Source: Streptomyces sp. BK340 | GTDB lineage: Bacteria > Actinomycetota > Actinomycetes > Streptomycetales > Streptomycetaceae | NCBI RefSeq assembly: GCF_007827595.1 | Contig: NZ_VISR01000027.1 | Coordinates: 62,001-126,000 of the forward strand | Length of the DNA: 64,000 nt | Direction: 5' to 3' | Part shown: positions 49,843 through 58,886 of the stretch, piece after piece | How the letters are laid out: each line of letters starts with the position of its first letter | How positions within the stretch are numbered: the first letter of the stretch is position 1 | Notes under the pieces: generated by a model | Seen by the model: the letters and a program-made list of their open reading frames with translations, nothing else | Database searches by the model: none | What the model was told of the DNA's origin: nothing | Translations under genes and position numbers: made by a program

Positions 49843-49881
49843 CAGCGTAGCCCCGTCCCCCTCCCCAAGGTGCCCGCCACC

Positions 49882-51702
49882 ATGCCCGCACAACAGTCGA
49901 GCCTGACCACCCCACAGGTCCCCGCTCAGCGCAACCGCCGTGCCCGCATCCCCTTCCCGTCCGCCGGCGACGGCCGGCTCCGGAAGCGGGCGGCGACCGC
50001 CACCGTCTGGTACCTGCGGCTGCAGGTGGTGCTCAACATCGCGGCGGTCGTCTCGCTGCCGTTCCGCGAGGAGGTGCACGAGCACAACGGAGGCGCGTTC
50101 TTCACGCCCTACCTGGCCACCGCCGGCCTGGGTTCGGCGGCCCTCGCCCTCTTCCTCGCGATCGTGATGCGCCGCCGCAAGCGAGCGGCCTGGGTCTTCA
50201 ACCTCCTCCTTGCCGGTCCGCTCTTCTCCCTCTACGTCCTCGCCCTCACCCGCGACCCCTACCGCGAGCACGTCTTCAACTGGCTCTCCGCCGCTCTGAC
50301 CGGCCTGTTCGTGACCGCCCTGCTGATCGGCCGGCGCGAGTTCGACGCGATCGGCGACCGGTCCAACCCGCGCCTGGCGCTCGCCGTGGGCACCGGCGGC
50401 GCGCTGCTCAGCGCCGCCCTCGGCACGCTGCTCGTGCACGCGACCAACAAGCTGCCCGGGGCCACCCTCGAGGACGAGATCGCCTACACCCTGCTGCGCG
50501 GCATCAGCGTCGGCCCGCTCGCCGACCGCGTCGCCGCCGTCGACGCACCCCGCTGGACGGACGTGATCGTCAACGTCCTGGTCGCGGCGACCTTCCTCCT
50601 GGTCCTCTACGCCTGCTTCCGTGCTCCGCGCGGCGAGTGCCTGCTGGCGCAGGAGGACGAGCGGAAGCTGCGTGCGCTGCTGGACCGGCACGGCGAACGC
50701 GACTCCCTCGGCTACTTCGCCCTGCGCCGCGACAAGGCCGTCATCTTCTCCCCCAGCGGCAAGGCGGCCGTCACCTACCGTGTCGTCGGCGGCGTCAGCC
50801 TGGCCTCCGGCGACCCCATCGGCGACCCCGAGGCCTGGCCCGGCGCCATCGACGCCTGGCTGGCCGAGGCCCGCCGCCACGCCTGGACCCCGGCCGTCAT
50901 GGGCGCGAGCGAGGAGGCGGGCACCATCTACTCCCGCCACGGTCTGGACGCCCTGGAACTGGGCGACGAGGCGATCGTCGACCTGTCCGACTTCACCCTC
51001 GAAGGCCGGGCCATGCGGGTGGTCAGGCAGGCTCACAACCGTGTCCGCCGGGCCGGCTACACGGTCCGCATCCGCCGCCACGAGGAGATCCCCGACGAGG
51101 AGATGGCCCTCCTCGTCGACCGCGCCGACCACTGGCGCGACGGCGCCACCGAACGCGGCTTCTCCATGGCCCTGGGGCGCCTCGGCGACCCCGGCGACGG
51201 CCGCTGCGTCATGCTGGAGTGCCGGGACGCGGACGACGTGCCCCGGGCCCTGCTCAGCTTCGTCCCCTGGGGCGAGGCCGGTCTCTCCCTCGACCTGATG
51301 CGCCGCGACCGCGACTGCGAGAACGGCCTGATGGAGTACATGGTCGTGGAACTCCTGCTGCGGGCCGAGGAGCTGGGCGTCGGCCGGGTGTCCCTGAACT
51401 TCGCGATGTTCCGCTCGGTCTTCGAACGCGGCTCCCGTCTCGGCGCCGGGCCCGTGCTCCGCCTCTGGCGCTCGGTCCTCACCTTCTTCTCCCGCTGGTG
51501 GCAGATCGAGTCCCTGTACCGCGCGAACGCCAAGTACCGCCCGGTCTGGGAGCCGCGCTTCCTGCTCTTCGCGAAGAGCAGCGACATCCCCCGCATCGGC
51601 CTGGCCAGCGCCCGGGCGGAGGGCTTCCTCACCCCGCCCGCCCTGCCGGCCCTCACCCGCCGCAGGCAGTCCGGCTGCCCGGAGCTCACTTCACCCCGGT
51701 AG
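49882..51702 (+). CDS. MprF-like lysylphosphatidylglycerol synthetase C-terminal (DUF2156) membrane protein
   Basis: A 606-residue protein: about five membrane helices (VWYLRLQVVLNIAAVVSLPF, AALALFLAIVMRRRKRAAWV, WLSAALTGLFVTALLIGRRE, VNVLVAATFLLVLYACFRAP) and then a DUF2156 GNAT-like domain from about residue 250: DSLGYFALRRDKAVIFSPSG, VVGGVSLASGDPIGDPEAWP, and FWQ-region equivalents RWWQIESLYRANAKYRPVWE. In MprF this domain transfers lysine from Lys-tRNA to phosphatidylglycerol, making the membrane less sensitive to cationic peptides. Here no tRNA synthetase domain is fused. The N-terminal part lacks the full MprF flippase. ATG at 49882 or GTG at 49870. Confidence 0.85.
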   Translation: MPAQQSSLTTPQVPAQRNRRARIPFPSAGDGRLRKRAATATVWYLRLQVVLNIAAVVSLPFREEVHEHNGGAFFTPYLATAGLGSAALALFLAIVMRRRKRAAWVFNLLLAGPLFSLYVLALTRDPYREHVFNWLSAALTGLFVTALLIGRREFDAIGDRSNPRLALAVGTGGALLSAALGTLLVHATNKLPGATLEDEIAYTLLRGISVGPLADRVAAVDAPRWTDVIVNVLVAATFLLVLYACFRAPRGECLLAQEDERKLRALLDRHGERDSLGYFALRRDKAVIFSPSGKAAVTYRVVGGVSLASGDPIGDPEAWPGAIDAWLAEARRHAWTPAVMGASEEAGTIYSRHGLDALELGDEAIVDLSDFTLEGRAMRVVRQAHNRVRRAGYTVRIRRHEEIPDEEMALLVDRADHWRDGATERGFSMALGRLGDPGDGRCVMLECRDADDVPRALLSFVPWGEAGLSLDLMRRDRDCENGLMEYMVVELLLRAEELGVGRVSLNFAMFRSVFERGSRLGAGPVLRLWRSVLTFFSRWWQIESLYRANAKYRPVWEPRFLLFAKSSDIPRIGLASARAEGFLTPPALPALTRRRQSGCPELTSPR

Positions 51703-52954
51703 TCCGCAGCACGGTGAGCACGAGCGTGCGCGCCACCTCCACCACCTCACGGAGGGACACGGACTCCCGGGGGCTGTGCGCGACCCGGACGTCTCCCGGC
51801 CCGTACTGCAGGGTCGGGATCCCGGCCCCCGCGTACAGCCGCAGGTCGCTGCCGTACGGCGCCCCGCGCTCCCGGGGCCGGGTGGCCCAGCCGTTGGCGT
51901 CGGCGCAGGCGTCGCGCACCTCGTCGCGCAGCGGATGCCCCTCCGGAAGCCGCCCGCTCGCGAACTGCCCGCCCGGCCAGCTCACCTTCGCCGGGTGCTC
52001 CCGCAGCCAGGGATGACCGGCGCACACCTCGGCCACGCACCGCTCGAACTCCGCCCGTGCCTCGCCCGGCTCCTCCCCCAGCCGCACCCCGAGCCGCCCC
52101 TCGGCGACCAGCAGATCGGGCACGCTGCTCGCCCAGTCCCCGGAGCGCAGGGTCCCGACGGAAAGGGCGTACGGGATCGGATACTCGGCCATCAGCGGCG
52201 AGGGCCCGGCGTTGCGGGCGGTCTCCAGCCGGGACAGCGCCTCGTGCAGCGGCACATAGGCATCGATCGCACTGACCCCGGCGTCCCGGGAACTTGCGTG
52301 CGCGGCCCGGCCGGGCACGGAGAGGCGGAAGGTCAGGGCCCCGGCGTTGGCGGTGATGAGGGTCCCACCGGTGGGCTCGGTGATGACGCAGGCATCGCCG
52401 CGGTAGCCCCGCTTCAGAGTCCCGAAAGCGCCGATCCCCCCGTCCTCCTCGCCGACGACGAAGTGCACGGCGACACGCCCCCGCAACCGCACCCCGGCGG
52501 CGCGTACGGCGGCCAGCGCGGCCAGATGTGCGACGATCCCCGCCTTCATGTCACAGGTTCCGCGCCCGTGCACGACGTCCCCGGTCACCCTCGGCACGAA
52601 CGGATCCCCGTCCCAGGCGGCGAGGTCCCCGGGCGGCGCGACGTCCACATGCCCCTGCAGGACCAGCGTCGGCCCGTCCCCGCCCCCCTCGCTGAGCCCC
52701 ACCAGGCCCCACGCCTCCGTACGCGGCACCTCCATGCCGGGAAACGCCGGGTCGGCCAGCAGCGCGGGCAGATCCATGGACCACAGGTCGATGTCGAGCC
52801 CGAGCCGCTCCAGCCACCCCGCCAGCAGGTGCTGGATCTCCGACTCGGCGGCACTCCCGGTCACGCTCGGAACCGCGATCAGCTCCAGCAGCATCCGCCC
52901 GACGGCCGCCTCGTCGACACACGCGAGAACGGCAGCCTCCTGATCACTGAGCAC
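51686..52954 (-). CDS. M20-family metallopeptidase/deacylase (ArgE/DapE-like)
   Basis: A 422-residue enzyme with the two-zinc site in LVLQGHVDVAPPGDLAAWDG (His and Asp), GRGTCDMKAGIVAHLAALAA (bridging Asp), FVVGEEDGGIGAF (catalytic and metal Glu), VITEPTGGTLITANAGALTF and terminal VAHSPRESVSLREV (His). Such enzymes hydrolyse N-acyl amino acids or dipeptides. The GTG at 52952-52954 has GGGAGGGGA upstream; an ATG 13 codons earlier is the alternative. It overlaps the convergent MprF-like gene by 17 bases. Confidence 0.92.
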   Translation of the reverse strand: MLSDQEAAVLACVDEAAVGRMLLELIAVPSVTGSAAESEIQHLLAGWLERLGLDIDLWSMDLPALLADPAFPGMEVPRTEAWGLVGLSEGGGDGPTLVLQGHVDVAPPGDLAAWDGDPFVPRVTGDVVHGRGTCDMKAGIVAHLAALAAVRAAGVRLRGRVAVHFVVGEEDGGIGAFGTLKRGYRGDACVITEPTGGTLITANAGALTFRLSVPGRAAHASSRDAGVSAIDAYVPLHEALSRLETARNAGPSPLMAEYPIPYALSVGTLRSGDWASSVPDLLVAEGRLGVRLGEEPGEARAEFERCVAEVCAGHPWLREHPAKVSWPGGQFASGRLPEGHPLRDEVRDACADANGWATRPRERGAPYGSDLRLYAGAGIPTLQYGPGDVRVAHSPRESVSLREVVEVARTLVLTVLRTTGVK

Positions 52955-53311
52955 GACGGCTCCCCTCCCGAGGTCGACTCCCGCTCCGATCATGACCCCA
53001 CCGAGCCACCGGCAACAGACCTCGCCCACGGAGCAGGCCACCGCCGACGACCAGGCCCCACCGTCGGACGCCGATCCCGCCCCACAAGGCCCAGCAGTAC
53101 ATCGACGGTGAATGGCGCCCAGGCACCACCCACACCCCACCCGACCCCGCACCCGCCAACCACGAGCCCGCCCGGCAGGGAGCCCGCACCCGCCAACGAC
53201 GAACCCGCCCGGCAGGGGGCCCGCACCCGGCGACGAAAGCCGCACGGGTGGTGTGGGTGGGAACCGGAACCCCTCCGAAGGCGAAGCCGAGGCGTCCCGC
53301 CCCGGATGCCC
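52955..53311. other. intergenic region with tandem repeat
   Basis: Apart from the promoter of the peptidase gene this 357-base gap holds a 37-bp tandem repeat and, around it, a complementary pair CACCACCCACACC (53125-53137) and GGTGTGGGTGG (53250-53260). No gene was recognised. Confidence 0.5.
53146..53235. repeat. 37-bp tandem repeat, about 2.4 copies
   Basis: CCCGCACCCGCCAACCACGA starts at 53146 and recurs, with small changes, at 53183 and 53220, each unit containing GCCCGCCCGGCAGGG. Spacing is 37 bases. It lies between the convergent/divergent peptidase and two-component genes. Confidence 0.85.
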
Positions 53312-54745
53312 TCAGTGCCCCCCGCTCCCCACGATCCCCCCGCCCACCGTGAACCCGATGACCGCCCCGCCCCCTTCCCGCCGGAAGGCGAAGGGCGCGC
53401 CGCCATGCGCCATGGCGACCTCGCGGACGATGGACAGGCCGAGCCCCGACCCCGGCAGGGACCGCGCGTCGGCAGCACGGTAGAAGCGGTCGAAGATACG
53501 GATCAGGTCGCCCTCGGCGATACCGGGACCCCGGTCGAGGACCTCGACCCGGACGGTCCCGAGCCGCGCGGGCCCGGTGATGCCGATCTCGATGGGCGCC
53601 TTGCCGTCACGGTCGAACTTCGCCGCGTTCTCGACCAGGTTGGACAGGGCCCGCTGCAGCATCCCGGGCCGCCCGTCGGTACGCGTGTCACCGCTGGTGC
53701 GCAGCACGATCTCCCGGCCGGTGCGCCGCTTGGCCAGCCCCATCACGTCCTCGGCGATGTCGGCGAGGTCCACCCGCTGCGGCGGCTCGGAGTCGGACTG
53801 TCCGGCCGCGAGATCGACCAGCTCGTTGACCAGGTCGGTCAGCTCCCGGGCCTCCTGGGTGAGGTCGGCGACGAGTTCCTCCCGGGTCGCCGGGGGAAGC
53901 TCGTCGATCCTGCGCAGCAGCGAGATGTTCGTACGCAGCGAGGTCAGCGGTGTCCGCAGCTCGTGCCCGGCGTCCTGGACCAGCCGGCGCTGGTCCTCCT
54001 CCGACTGGGCGAGCCTGCCGAGCATCCGGTCGAAGGCACGGCCGAGCCGGCCCACCTCGTCCAGGCCCGCGACCGGCACCTCGATGCCCAGCCGGCGGGT
54101 GCGCGCCACGTCCTCGGCGGCGGAGGTGAGTATCACCAGCCGCATGGTGATCCGGCGGGCCAGCCACCAGCCGAACAGCCCCGCGGCGACCACGACCGCC
54201 GCCATCAGGATCAGCGTCCGCTGCTGCAGCGCCCGCAGCAGGTCCTCGGTGTCGCTGAACTCCTGCGCGACCTGCACCGCGCCCTTCCCGTCCCCGAGGG
54301 AGACGGTGGCGATGCGGAACAGGTCCTCGCCGACGCGGACGTCCTTGTGCTGGACCACCTTGCCGGCCCCCTGCGCGGTGGCCACGCCCTTGTCCCGGAC
54401 GGTGACGGGCAGCACCGGACTGCCGTGGTCGACGATCTGCCCCTGCGCGCCGAGCACCTGTACGTCGGTCCGGGCCGGCCGGACCAGATCATGGCCGGGG
54501 CGGGAGGAGGAGAAGTCCTCGGGGACCATCTCGTGCTGCCGCACCTCGTCCTGCACGTCCTGGACGACCTGGGTGAACACCGACTGCTGGTCGACCCGGA
54601 CCAGGCGCGCGGCGGAGCCGTAGGACAGGATGCCGACGAGGATGGTCACGGCGGCGGTGACGGCCGCGAAGGACACCGCGAAGGTGGTGCGCAGGGACAC
54701 GAGCCTCGGCCGGGGCCCGGCCGGCAGCCGCCAGCGGCGGCCCAC
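53312..54745 (-). CDS. MprB-like sensor histidine kinase
   Basis: A 477-residue kinase: membrane helix VSFAAVTAAVTILVGILSYG, an extracytoplasmic domain (about residues 48-178), second helix LILMAAVVVAAGLFGWWLAR, HAMP, HisKA with phospho-His in LVQDAGHELRTPLTSLRTNI, then HATPase N-box RALSNLVENAAKFDRDGK and G-boxes LDRGPGI and GSGLGLSIVREV. The GTG start shares its G with the TAG stop of the response-regulator gene (TAGTG), so the two are coupled. MprAB-type pairs handle envelope stress. Confidence 0.93.
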   Translation of the reverse strand: MGRRWRLPAGPRPRLVSLRTTFAVSFAAVTAAVTILVGILSYGSAARLVRVDQQSVFTQVVQDVQDEVRQHEMVPEDFSSSRPGHDLVRPARTDVQVLGAQGQIVDHGSPVLPVTVRDKGVATAQGAGKVVQHKDVRVGEDLFRIATVSLGDGKGAVQVAQEFSDTEDLLRALQQRTLILMAAVVVAAGLFGWWLARRITMRLVILTSAAEDVARTRRLGIEVPVAGLDEVGRLGRAFDRMLGRLAQSEEDQRRLVQDAGHELRTPLTSLRTNISLLRRIDELPPATREELVADLTQEARELTDLVNELVDLAAGQSDSEPPQRVDLADIAEDVMGLAKRRTGREIVLRTSGDTRTDGRPGMLQRALSNLVENAAKFDRDGKAPIEIGITGPARLGTVRVEVLDRGPGIAEGDLIRIFDRFYRAADARSLPGSGLGLSIVREVAMAHGGAPFAFRREGGGAVIGFTVGGGIVGSGGH

Positions 54746-55482
54746 TAGTCCTCCCGCAGCACGTAACCCACGCCACGGACGGTGTGGATCAGCTGGGGAG
54801 CCCCGGGCTCGTCCAGCTTGCGGCGCAGGTAGCCGACGTACACGGCGAGGTTCTTCGAGCCGGGACCGAAGTCGTAGCCCCAGATGCGGTCGTAGATCGT
54901 GGAGTGGTCGAGGACGATGCCCGCGTTGCGGACCAGCAGCTCCAGCAGCTCGAACTCGGTGCGGGTCAGCTCCAGCTCCCGCCGGCCGCGCCAGGCCCGG
55001 CGGGCCTGGAGGTCCATCCGGATCCCGGCGGCCTCCACCTGCCGGTCGGAGACCTGGACGTCCCGCCCGCCCTCACCGCCGGTGCCCGTGGCGCCGCCGG
55101 CACCCGCGGGTACCGGGCTGGTGCGGCGCAGCAGGGCCCGCAGCCGTGCGAAGACCTCTTCCACGTCGAACGGCTTGACCACGTAGTCGTCGGCGCCGGC
55201 GTCCAGGCCCGCGATGCGGTCGGCGGTCTCCACCAGGGCGGTGAGCATGAGGATCGGGGTGCGGTCGCCCTCGGCCCGCAGCACCCGGCAGACCTGGAGC
55301 CCGTCGATGCCCGGCATCATCACGTCCAGCACGAGGACGTCCGGCGGGGTCCGGTGGGCCTGTGCCAGCGCTTCCACGCCGTCGGCCACCGCCGTCACCT
55401 CGTACCCCTCCAGGGTGAGGGCCCGCTCCAGGGCATGACGGATGGCACGGTCGTCTTCGGCGAGCAGCACATTCTGGGGCAC
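54745..55482 (-). CDS. MprA/OmpR-type response regulator
   Basis: A 245-residue regulator: receiver NVLLAEDDRAIRHALERALT with phospho-Asp in VLVLDVMMPGIDGLQV (about residue 53) and Lys in DDYVVKPFDVEEV, then a Gly-rich linker (PAGAGGATGTGGEGGRD) and the OmpR winged helix ELELTRTEFELLELLVRNAG and VYVGYLRRKLDEPG. GTG at 55480-55482. First gene of a two-gene operon with the kinase. Confidence 0.93.
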   Translation of the reverse strand: MPQNVLLAEDDRAIRHALERALTLEGYEVTAVADGVEALAQAHRTPPDVLVLDVMMPGIDGLQVCRVLRAEGDRTPILMLTALVETADRIAGLDAGADDYVVKPFDVEEVFARLRALLRRTSPVPAGAGGATGTGGEGGRDVQVSDRQVEAAGIRMDLQARRAWRGRRELELTRTEFELLELLVRNAGIVLDHSTIYDRIWGYDFGPGSKNLAVYVGYLRRKLDEPGAPQLIHTVRGVGYVLRED

Positions 55483-55605
55483 GTCCCCAGTCTGCCAAGG
55501 CCTCCGCCGGTTCGGCGGGGACGAGCGGGTCTACGATCACCCTTTTTACCCGTCTCTCACCGTCACAGGAGCAACCCGGAGCGGAGGCCTACCGTCTTTT
55601 CACCG

Positions 55606-56208
55606 TCACGCCCCGAGCCGGGCCAGCTGCTCCGCGAACGGCACGACCGCGAGGTCGTCCTCGGCCGGGAGGCCGTCCTCGGCAGGCCGGGCCGCCGACA
55701 GCCCCTGCATCAGGGCCGCCAGCTCCCCCGCCGCCCGCTCGGTCCGCTCGGGCAGGCCCTCCGCACCCCAGTCCTCCGAGGCGGCGTACACGGCGGTGGG
55801 TACGACCACGGCCCGGAGGTAGGCGAACAGCGGACGGAGCGCGTGCTCCAGCACCAGGGAGTGGCGGGCGGTACCGCCGGTCGCCGCGACCAGCACCGGC
55901 TTGCCCGCCAGGGCGTCCTTGTCCAGCACGTCGAAGAACGACTTGAACAGTCCGCTGTACGACGCGCTGAACACGGGCGTGACCACGATCAGCCCGTCCG
56001 CCTCGGTCACCGCTTCCTGCGCGGCGGCCAGGGCGCGGCCGGCGAACCCGTTGGTGAAGTTGTGCGCGATCTCGACCGCGAGGTCGCGCAGCTCGATCAC
56101 CTGGATGTCGACGGGCGTGCGACGGTCCACGGCGGCGGCCAGCCGGTCGCCCAGCAGCCGGGTGGAGGACGGGACGCTCAGCCCCGCCGAGACGACGACG
56201 AGCTTCAT
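55606..56208 (-). CDS. NADPH-dependent FMN reductase
   Basis: A 200-residue flavodoxin-fold protein of the CE1759/MsuE group: KLVVVSAGLSVPSSTRLLGD carries the phosphate-binding loop, VVTPVFSASYSGLFKSFFDV the FMN region, and ATGGTARHSLVLEHALRPLF the C-terminal helix. It would supply reduced FMN to the luciferase-like monooxygenase encoded just upstream, with which it overlaps (ATGA). Confidence 0.92.
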   Translation of the reverse strand: MKLVVVSAGLSVPSSTRLLGDRLAAAVDRRTPVDIQVIELRDLAVEIAHNFTNGFAGRALAAAQEAVTEADGLIVVTPVFSASYSGLFKSFFDVLDKDALAGKPVLVAATGGTARHSLVLEHALRPLFAYLRAVVVPTAVYAASEDWGAEGLPERTERAAGELAALMQGLSAARPAEDGLPAEDDLAVVPFAEQLARLGA

Positions 56209-57320
56209 TCGGCGCTCACTCCTTCGGATTCGGAAGAGGCGGCGGAGTCGGTGGCGGCGGCCAGCAGGGAAGCGTGCGTGGGAGCGTCCGGCACGTTCGC
56301 CGGGCGCCCGTTCGCGAACTCCTTGCGCAGCACCGGTACGACCTCCTCGCCCAGCATGTCGAGCTGTTCGAGCACGGTCTTCAGCGGCAGGCCCGCGTGG
56401 TCCATCAGGAACAGCTGGCGCTGGTAGTCGCCGGCGTACTCGCGGAAGCCCAGCGTCTTCTCGATCACCTGCTGCGGGGAGCCCACCGTGAGCGGGGTCT
56501 GCTCGGTGAACTCCTCCAGCGACGGCCCGTGCCCGTAGACCGGCGCGTTGTCGAAGTACGGCCGGAACTCACGCACCGCGTCCTGCGAGTTGCGGCGCAT
56601 GAAGACCTGACCGCCCAGCCCGACGATCGCCTGCTCCGGAGTGCCGTGCCCGTAGTGGGCGTACCGCTTCCGGTAGAACTCGACCATCCGCTTGGTGTGG
56701 TCGGCGGGCCAGAAGATGTTGTTGTGGAAGAAGCCGTCGCCGTAGTACGCGGCCTGCTCGGCGATCTCCGGGGAGCGGATCGAGCCGTGCCAGACGAATG
56801 GCGGCACGTCGTCCAGCGGCCGCGGCGTGGAGGTGAAGCCCTGCAGCGGCGTGCGGAACTTGCCCTCCCAGTCGACGACGTCCTCGCGCCACAGCCGGCG
56901 CAGCAGGGCGTAGTTCTCGATGGCGAGGTTGATGCCCTCACGAATGTCCTGGCCGAACCACGGATAGACCGGGCCGGTGTTGCCGCGGCCCATCATCAGG
57001 TCGACGCGCCCGTCGGCCAGGTGCTGGAGCATCGCGTAGTCCTCGGCGATCTTCACCGGGTCGTTGGTGGTGATCAGCGTGGTGGAGGTGGAGAGGATCA
57101 GGTTCTCCGTCCGCGCCGCTATGTGGCCGAGCATCGTCGTCGGGGACGACGGGACGAACGGCGGGTTGTGGTGCTCGCCGGTGGCGAAGACGTCGAGGCC
57201 GACCTCCTCGGCCTTGAGCGCGATGGCGACCATGGCCTTGATCCGCTCGCGCTCGGTCGGCGTACGCCCCGTGGTGGGGTCCGGCGTGACGTCGCCGACC
57301 GTGAAGATCCCGAACTGCAT
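56205..57320 (-). CDS. luciferase-like flavin-dependent oxidoreductase
   Basis: A 371-residue LLM-class monooxygenase: MQFGIFTVGDVTPDPTTGRT, then VFATGEHHNPPFVPSSPTTM, LSTSTTLITTNDPVKIAEDY, RVDLMMGRGNTGPVYPWFGQ and SPEIAEQAAYYGDGFFHNNI are the barrel motifs. Using FMNH2 from the partner reductase it would oxidise a small molecule; the substrate is unknown. ATG at 57318-57320 follows GGAGG. The upstream palindrome GTTGACGGTTCAAC suggests MarR-type control. Confidence 0.92.
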   Translation of the reverse strand: MQFGIFTVGDVTPDPTTGRTPTERERIKAMVAIALKAEEVGLDVFATGEHHNPPFVPSSPTTMLGHIAARTENLILSTSTTLITTNDPVKIAEDYAMLQHLADGRVDLMMGRGNTGPVYPWFGQDIREGINLAIENYALLRRLWREDVVDWEGKFRTPLQGFTSTPRPLDDVPPFVWHGSIRSPEIAEQAAYYGDGFFHNNIFWPADHTKRMVEFYRKRYAHYGHGTPEQAIVGLGGQVFMRRNSQDAVREFRPYFDNAPVYGHGPSLEEFTEQTPLTVGSPQQVIEKTLGFREYAGDYQRQLFLMDHAGLPLKTVLEQLDMLGEEVVPVLRKEFANGRPANVPDAPTHASLLAAATDSAASSESEGVSAE

Positions 57321-57340
57321 GGTCGCTCACCCTCCAGGTT

Positions 57341-57358
57341 GTTGACGGTTCAACTATA
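57341..57358 (-). promoter_or_regulatory. promoter/operator of the flavin operon
   Basis: GTTGA-CGGT-TCAAC (57341-57354) is a palindrome, and on the minus strand TATAGT (57353-57358) can serve as -10 element overlapping it, 21 bases before the luciferase-like gene start. Confidence 0.55.
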
Positions 57359-57400
57359 CCCCTGGAACGGTGGCCCGGCCCGAGCTATTCCCCGCGCCCC

Positions 57401-57829
57401 CTACAGCGGCTTCACGAAGTGGAAGGCCCCGATCTCCATCCGTTCGCGCAGGTAGAAGCGGTGGGCGTCGGTGCGCTGGGTGCCCGAGTCGAGGTTCAGC
57501 TCCTGACAGCCGAGCGCCCGGCCGCGCTCCTCCAGGTGTGCGAGGAGCGCGCGGCCGACCCCGCCGGACCGGGCGACCGAGGCGGTCACCAGGTCGTCGA
57601 CGTACAGCTGACGCAGCGAGACGGTGTTGACCAGCACCCGCCAGCCGGCCACCCCCACGCAGGCCCCGTCGTCGTCATAGGCCGCGGAGAAGCGCAGCCC
57701 CTGCGCGCTCCCCTCCGCGTACACCCGGGCGAACAGCTCCTCGGTCAGATGCGGACGCAGCTCCCGCAGCACGGGCAGCACCTCGGTCCCGAGCCGCGGG
57801 TCCCCCGGCTCCAGCTCCATGATCTTCAT
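57401..57829 (-). CDS. GNAT-family acetyltransferase
   Basis: A 142-residue GNAT protein with motif A TASVARSGGVGRALLAHLEE (about residues 82-101), and NLDSGTQRTDAHRFYLRERM as motif B, matching aminoglycoside/amino-acid N-acetyltransferase-like members. Substrate unknown. ATG at 57827-57829. Confidence 0.88.
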   Translation of the reverse strand: MKIMELEPGDPRLGTEVLPVLRELRPHLTEELFARVYAEGSAQGLRFSAAYDDDGACVGVAGWRVLVNTVSLRQLYVDDLVTASVARSGGVGRALLAHLEERGRALGCQELNLDSGTQRTDAHRFYLRERMEIGAFHFVKPL

Positions 57830-57862
57830 GTCCGCACCCTAGGGGGCACACCCCCGCCCGCA

Positions 57863-58753
57863 CTACGGCACCAGCACCAGGCGGCCCCGCACCCCGCCCC
57901 CGGCCAGCCGCGCGTGCGCCTTCGCGGCCTCGTCCAGGCCGTACGTCCCGGCCACCCGCAGGGTCAGCACCCCCTCGTCCACGAGCCGGGCCAGCTCCGC
58001 CAGCCGGGCCCCGTCGGCGCTCACCATCACGGCCGTGGTCCGCACCCCGCGGACGGAGTCGGGCTGTCCGCCGGGCCGGGCACTGACGAAGACACCTCCG
58101 TCACGCACCGACTCCAGCGCCGGCTCGCCGAGCATCGCCGCGTCCAGCACCGCGTCCACGCTCGCCGGGGCGAGCCCCTCGGTCGTGAAGTCCGTGGCAC
58201 CGAGGGACCGCACCAGCTCCTCGTCGGCAGCCCGGGCCTGCCCGGTCACCTTGATCCCGCGGTGCGCGGCCAGTTGCACGGCGAACCCGCCCATCGCGCC
58301 CGCCGCACCGGTCACCAGCAGCGACGCACCCGGCGCCAGCTCCATCAGGTCGAGAGCCTGGATCGCGGTCAGCGCGTTCAGGGGCAGGGTGCCGGCGTGC
58401 ACCGCGTCGACCGTGGCCGGGGCCTCGGCCGCCGCGTCCGCCGGTACGACGACGTACTCGGCGTGCGTGCCCAGCGGGGCGGTCACGCCCGCCGCGAGGG
58501 CCACCACCTGGTCGCCGACCTGCCAGGCCGCGGCCTCGCCCACCGCGTCCACCGTCCCGGCCACGTCCCAGCCGAGTCCCAGGGGCTCGCCCGAGCCGCC
58601 GAAGAGACCGGCCCGCAGGGCCAGGTCCACGGGGTTCACCGCGCCGGCCGCCACCTTGATCCGCACCTGCCGCGCCCCCGGCTCGGGCACCGCCACGTCC
58701 ACGATCTCCACGGCCTCCGGACCGCCGAACGTCTTCACCACAGCAGCACGCAT
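57863..58753 (-). CDS. zinc-independent alcohol dehydrogenase/quinone oxidoreductase
   Basis: A 296-residue MDR-family reductase: MRAAVVKTFGGPEAVEIVDV, GAVNPVDLALRAGLFGG, WDVAGTVDAVGEAAAWQVGD, and the NAD(P)H motif LLVTGAAGAMGGFAVQLAAH. The enzyme is shorter than usual in the catalytic loop. It is divergent from an HxlR-type regulator, a typical redox-responsive arrangement. ATG at 58751-58753 follows GGGGAGAG. Confidence 0.92.
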   Translation of the reverse strand: MRAAVVKTFGGPEAVEIVDVAVPEPGARQVRIKVAAGAVNPVDLALRAGLFGGSGEPLGLGWDVAGTVDAVGEAAAWQVGDQVVALAAGVTAPLGTHAEYVVVPADAAAEAPATVDAVHAGTLPLNALTAIQALDLMELAPGASLLVTGAAGAMGGFAVQLAAHRGIKVTGQARAADEELVRSLGATDFTTEGLAPASVDAVLDAAMLGEPALESVRDGGVFVSARPGGQPDSVRGVRTTAVMVSADGARLAELARLVDEGVLTLRVAGTYGLDEAAKAHARLAGGGVRGRLVLVP

Positions 58754-58841
58754 GTCGACTCTCCCCGATTTCAAGGTATTTGCTCTACTTCGTGGCCATT
58801 TCCCGGCCGCAGCACCAACCATAGGAGAGGTACTATCCATC

Positions 58842-58855
58842 GGTAAGTAGTTACC
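58842..58855. promoter_or_regulatory. operator between oxidoreductase and HxlR genes
   Basis: GGTAA-GTAG-TTACC (58842-58855) is a perfect palindrome, preceded by GGTACTA (58829-58835), a related half-site. HxlR-type regulators bind such sequences between divergent genes. Confidence 0.6.
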
Positions 58856-58886
58856 TGAGAGTGCGTAGGGGACCCGGAGGAGAGCC

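Noticed and set aside
53146..53235. Possible CRISPR array or origin iterons
   Set aside because: Contiguous 37-base copies without spacers; no replication gene is near.
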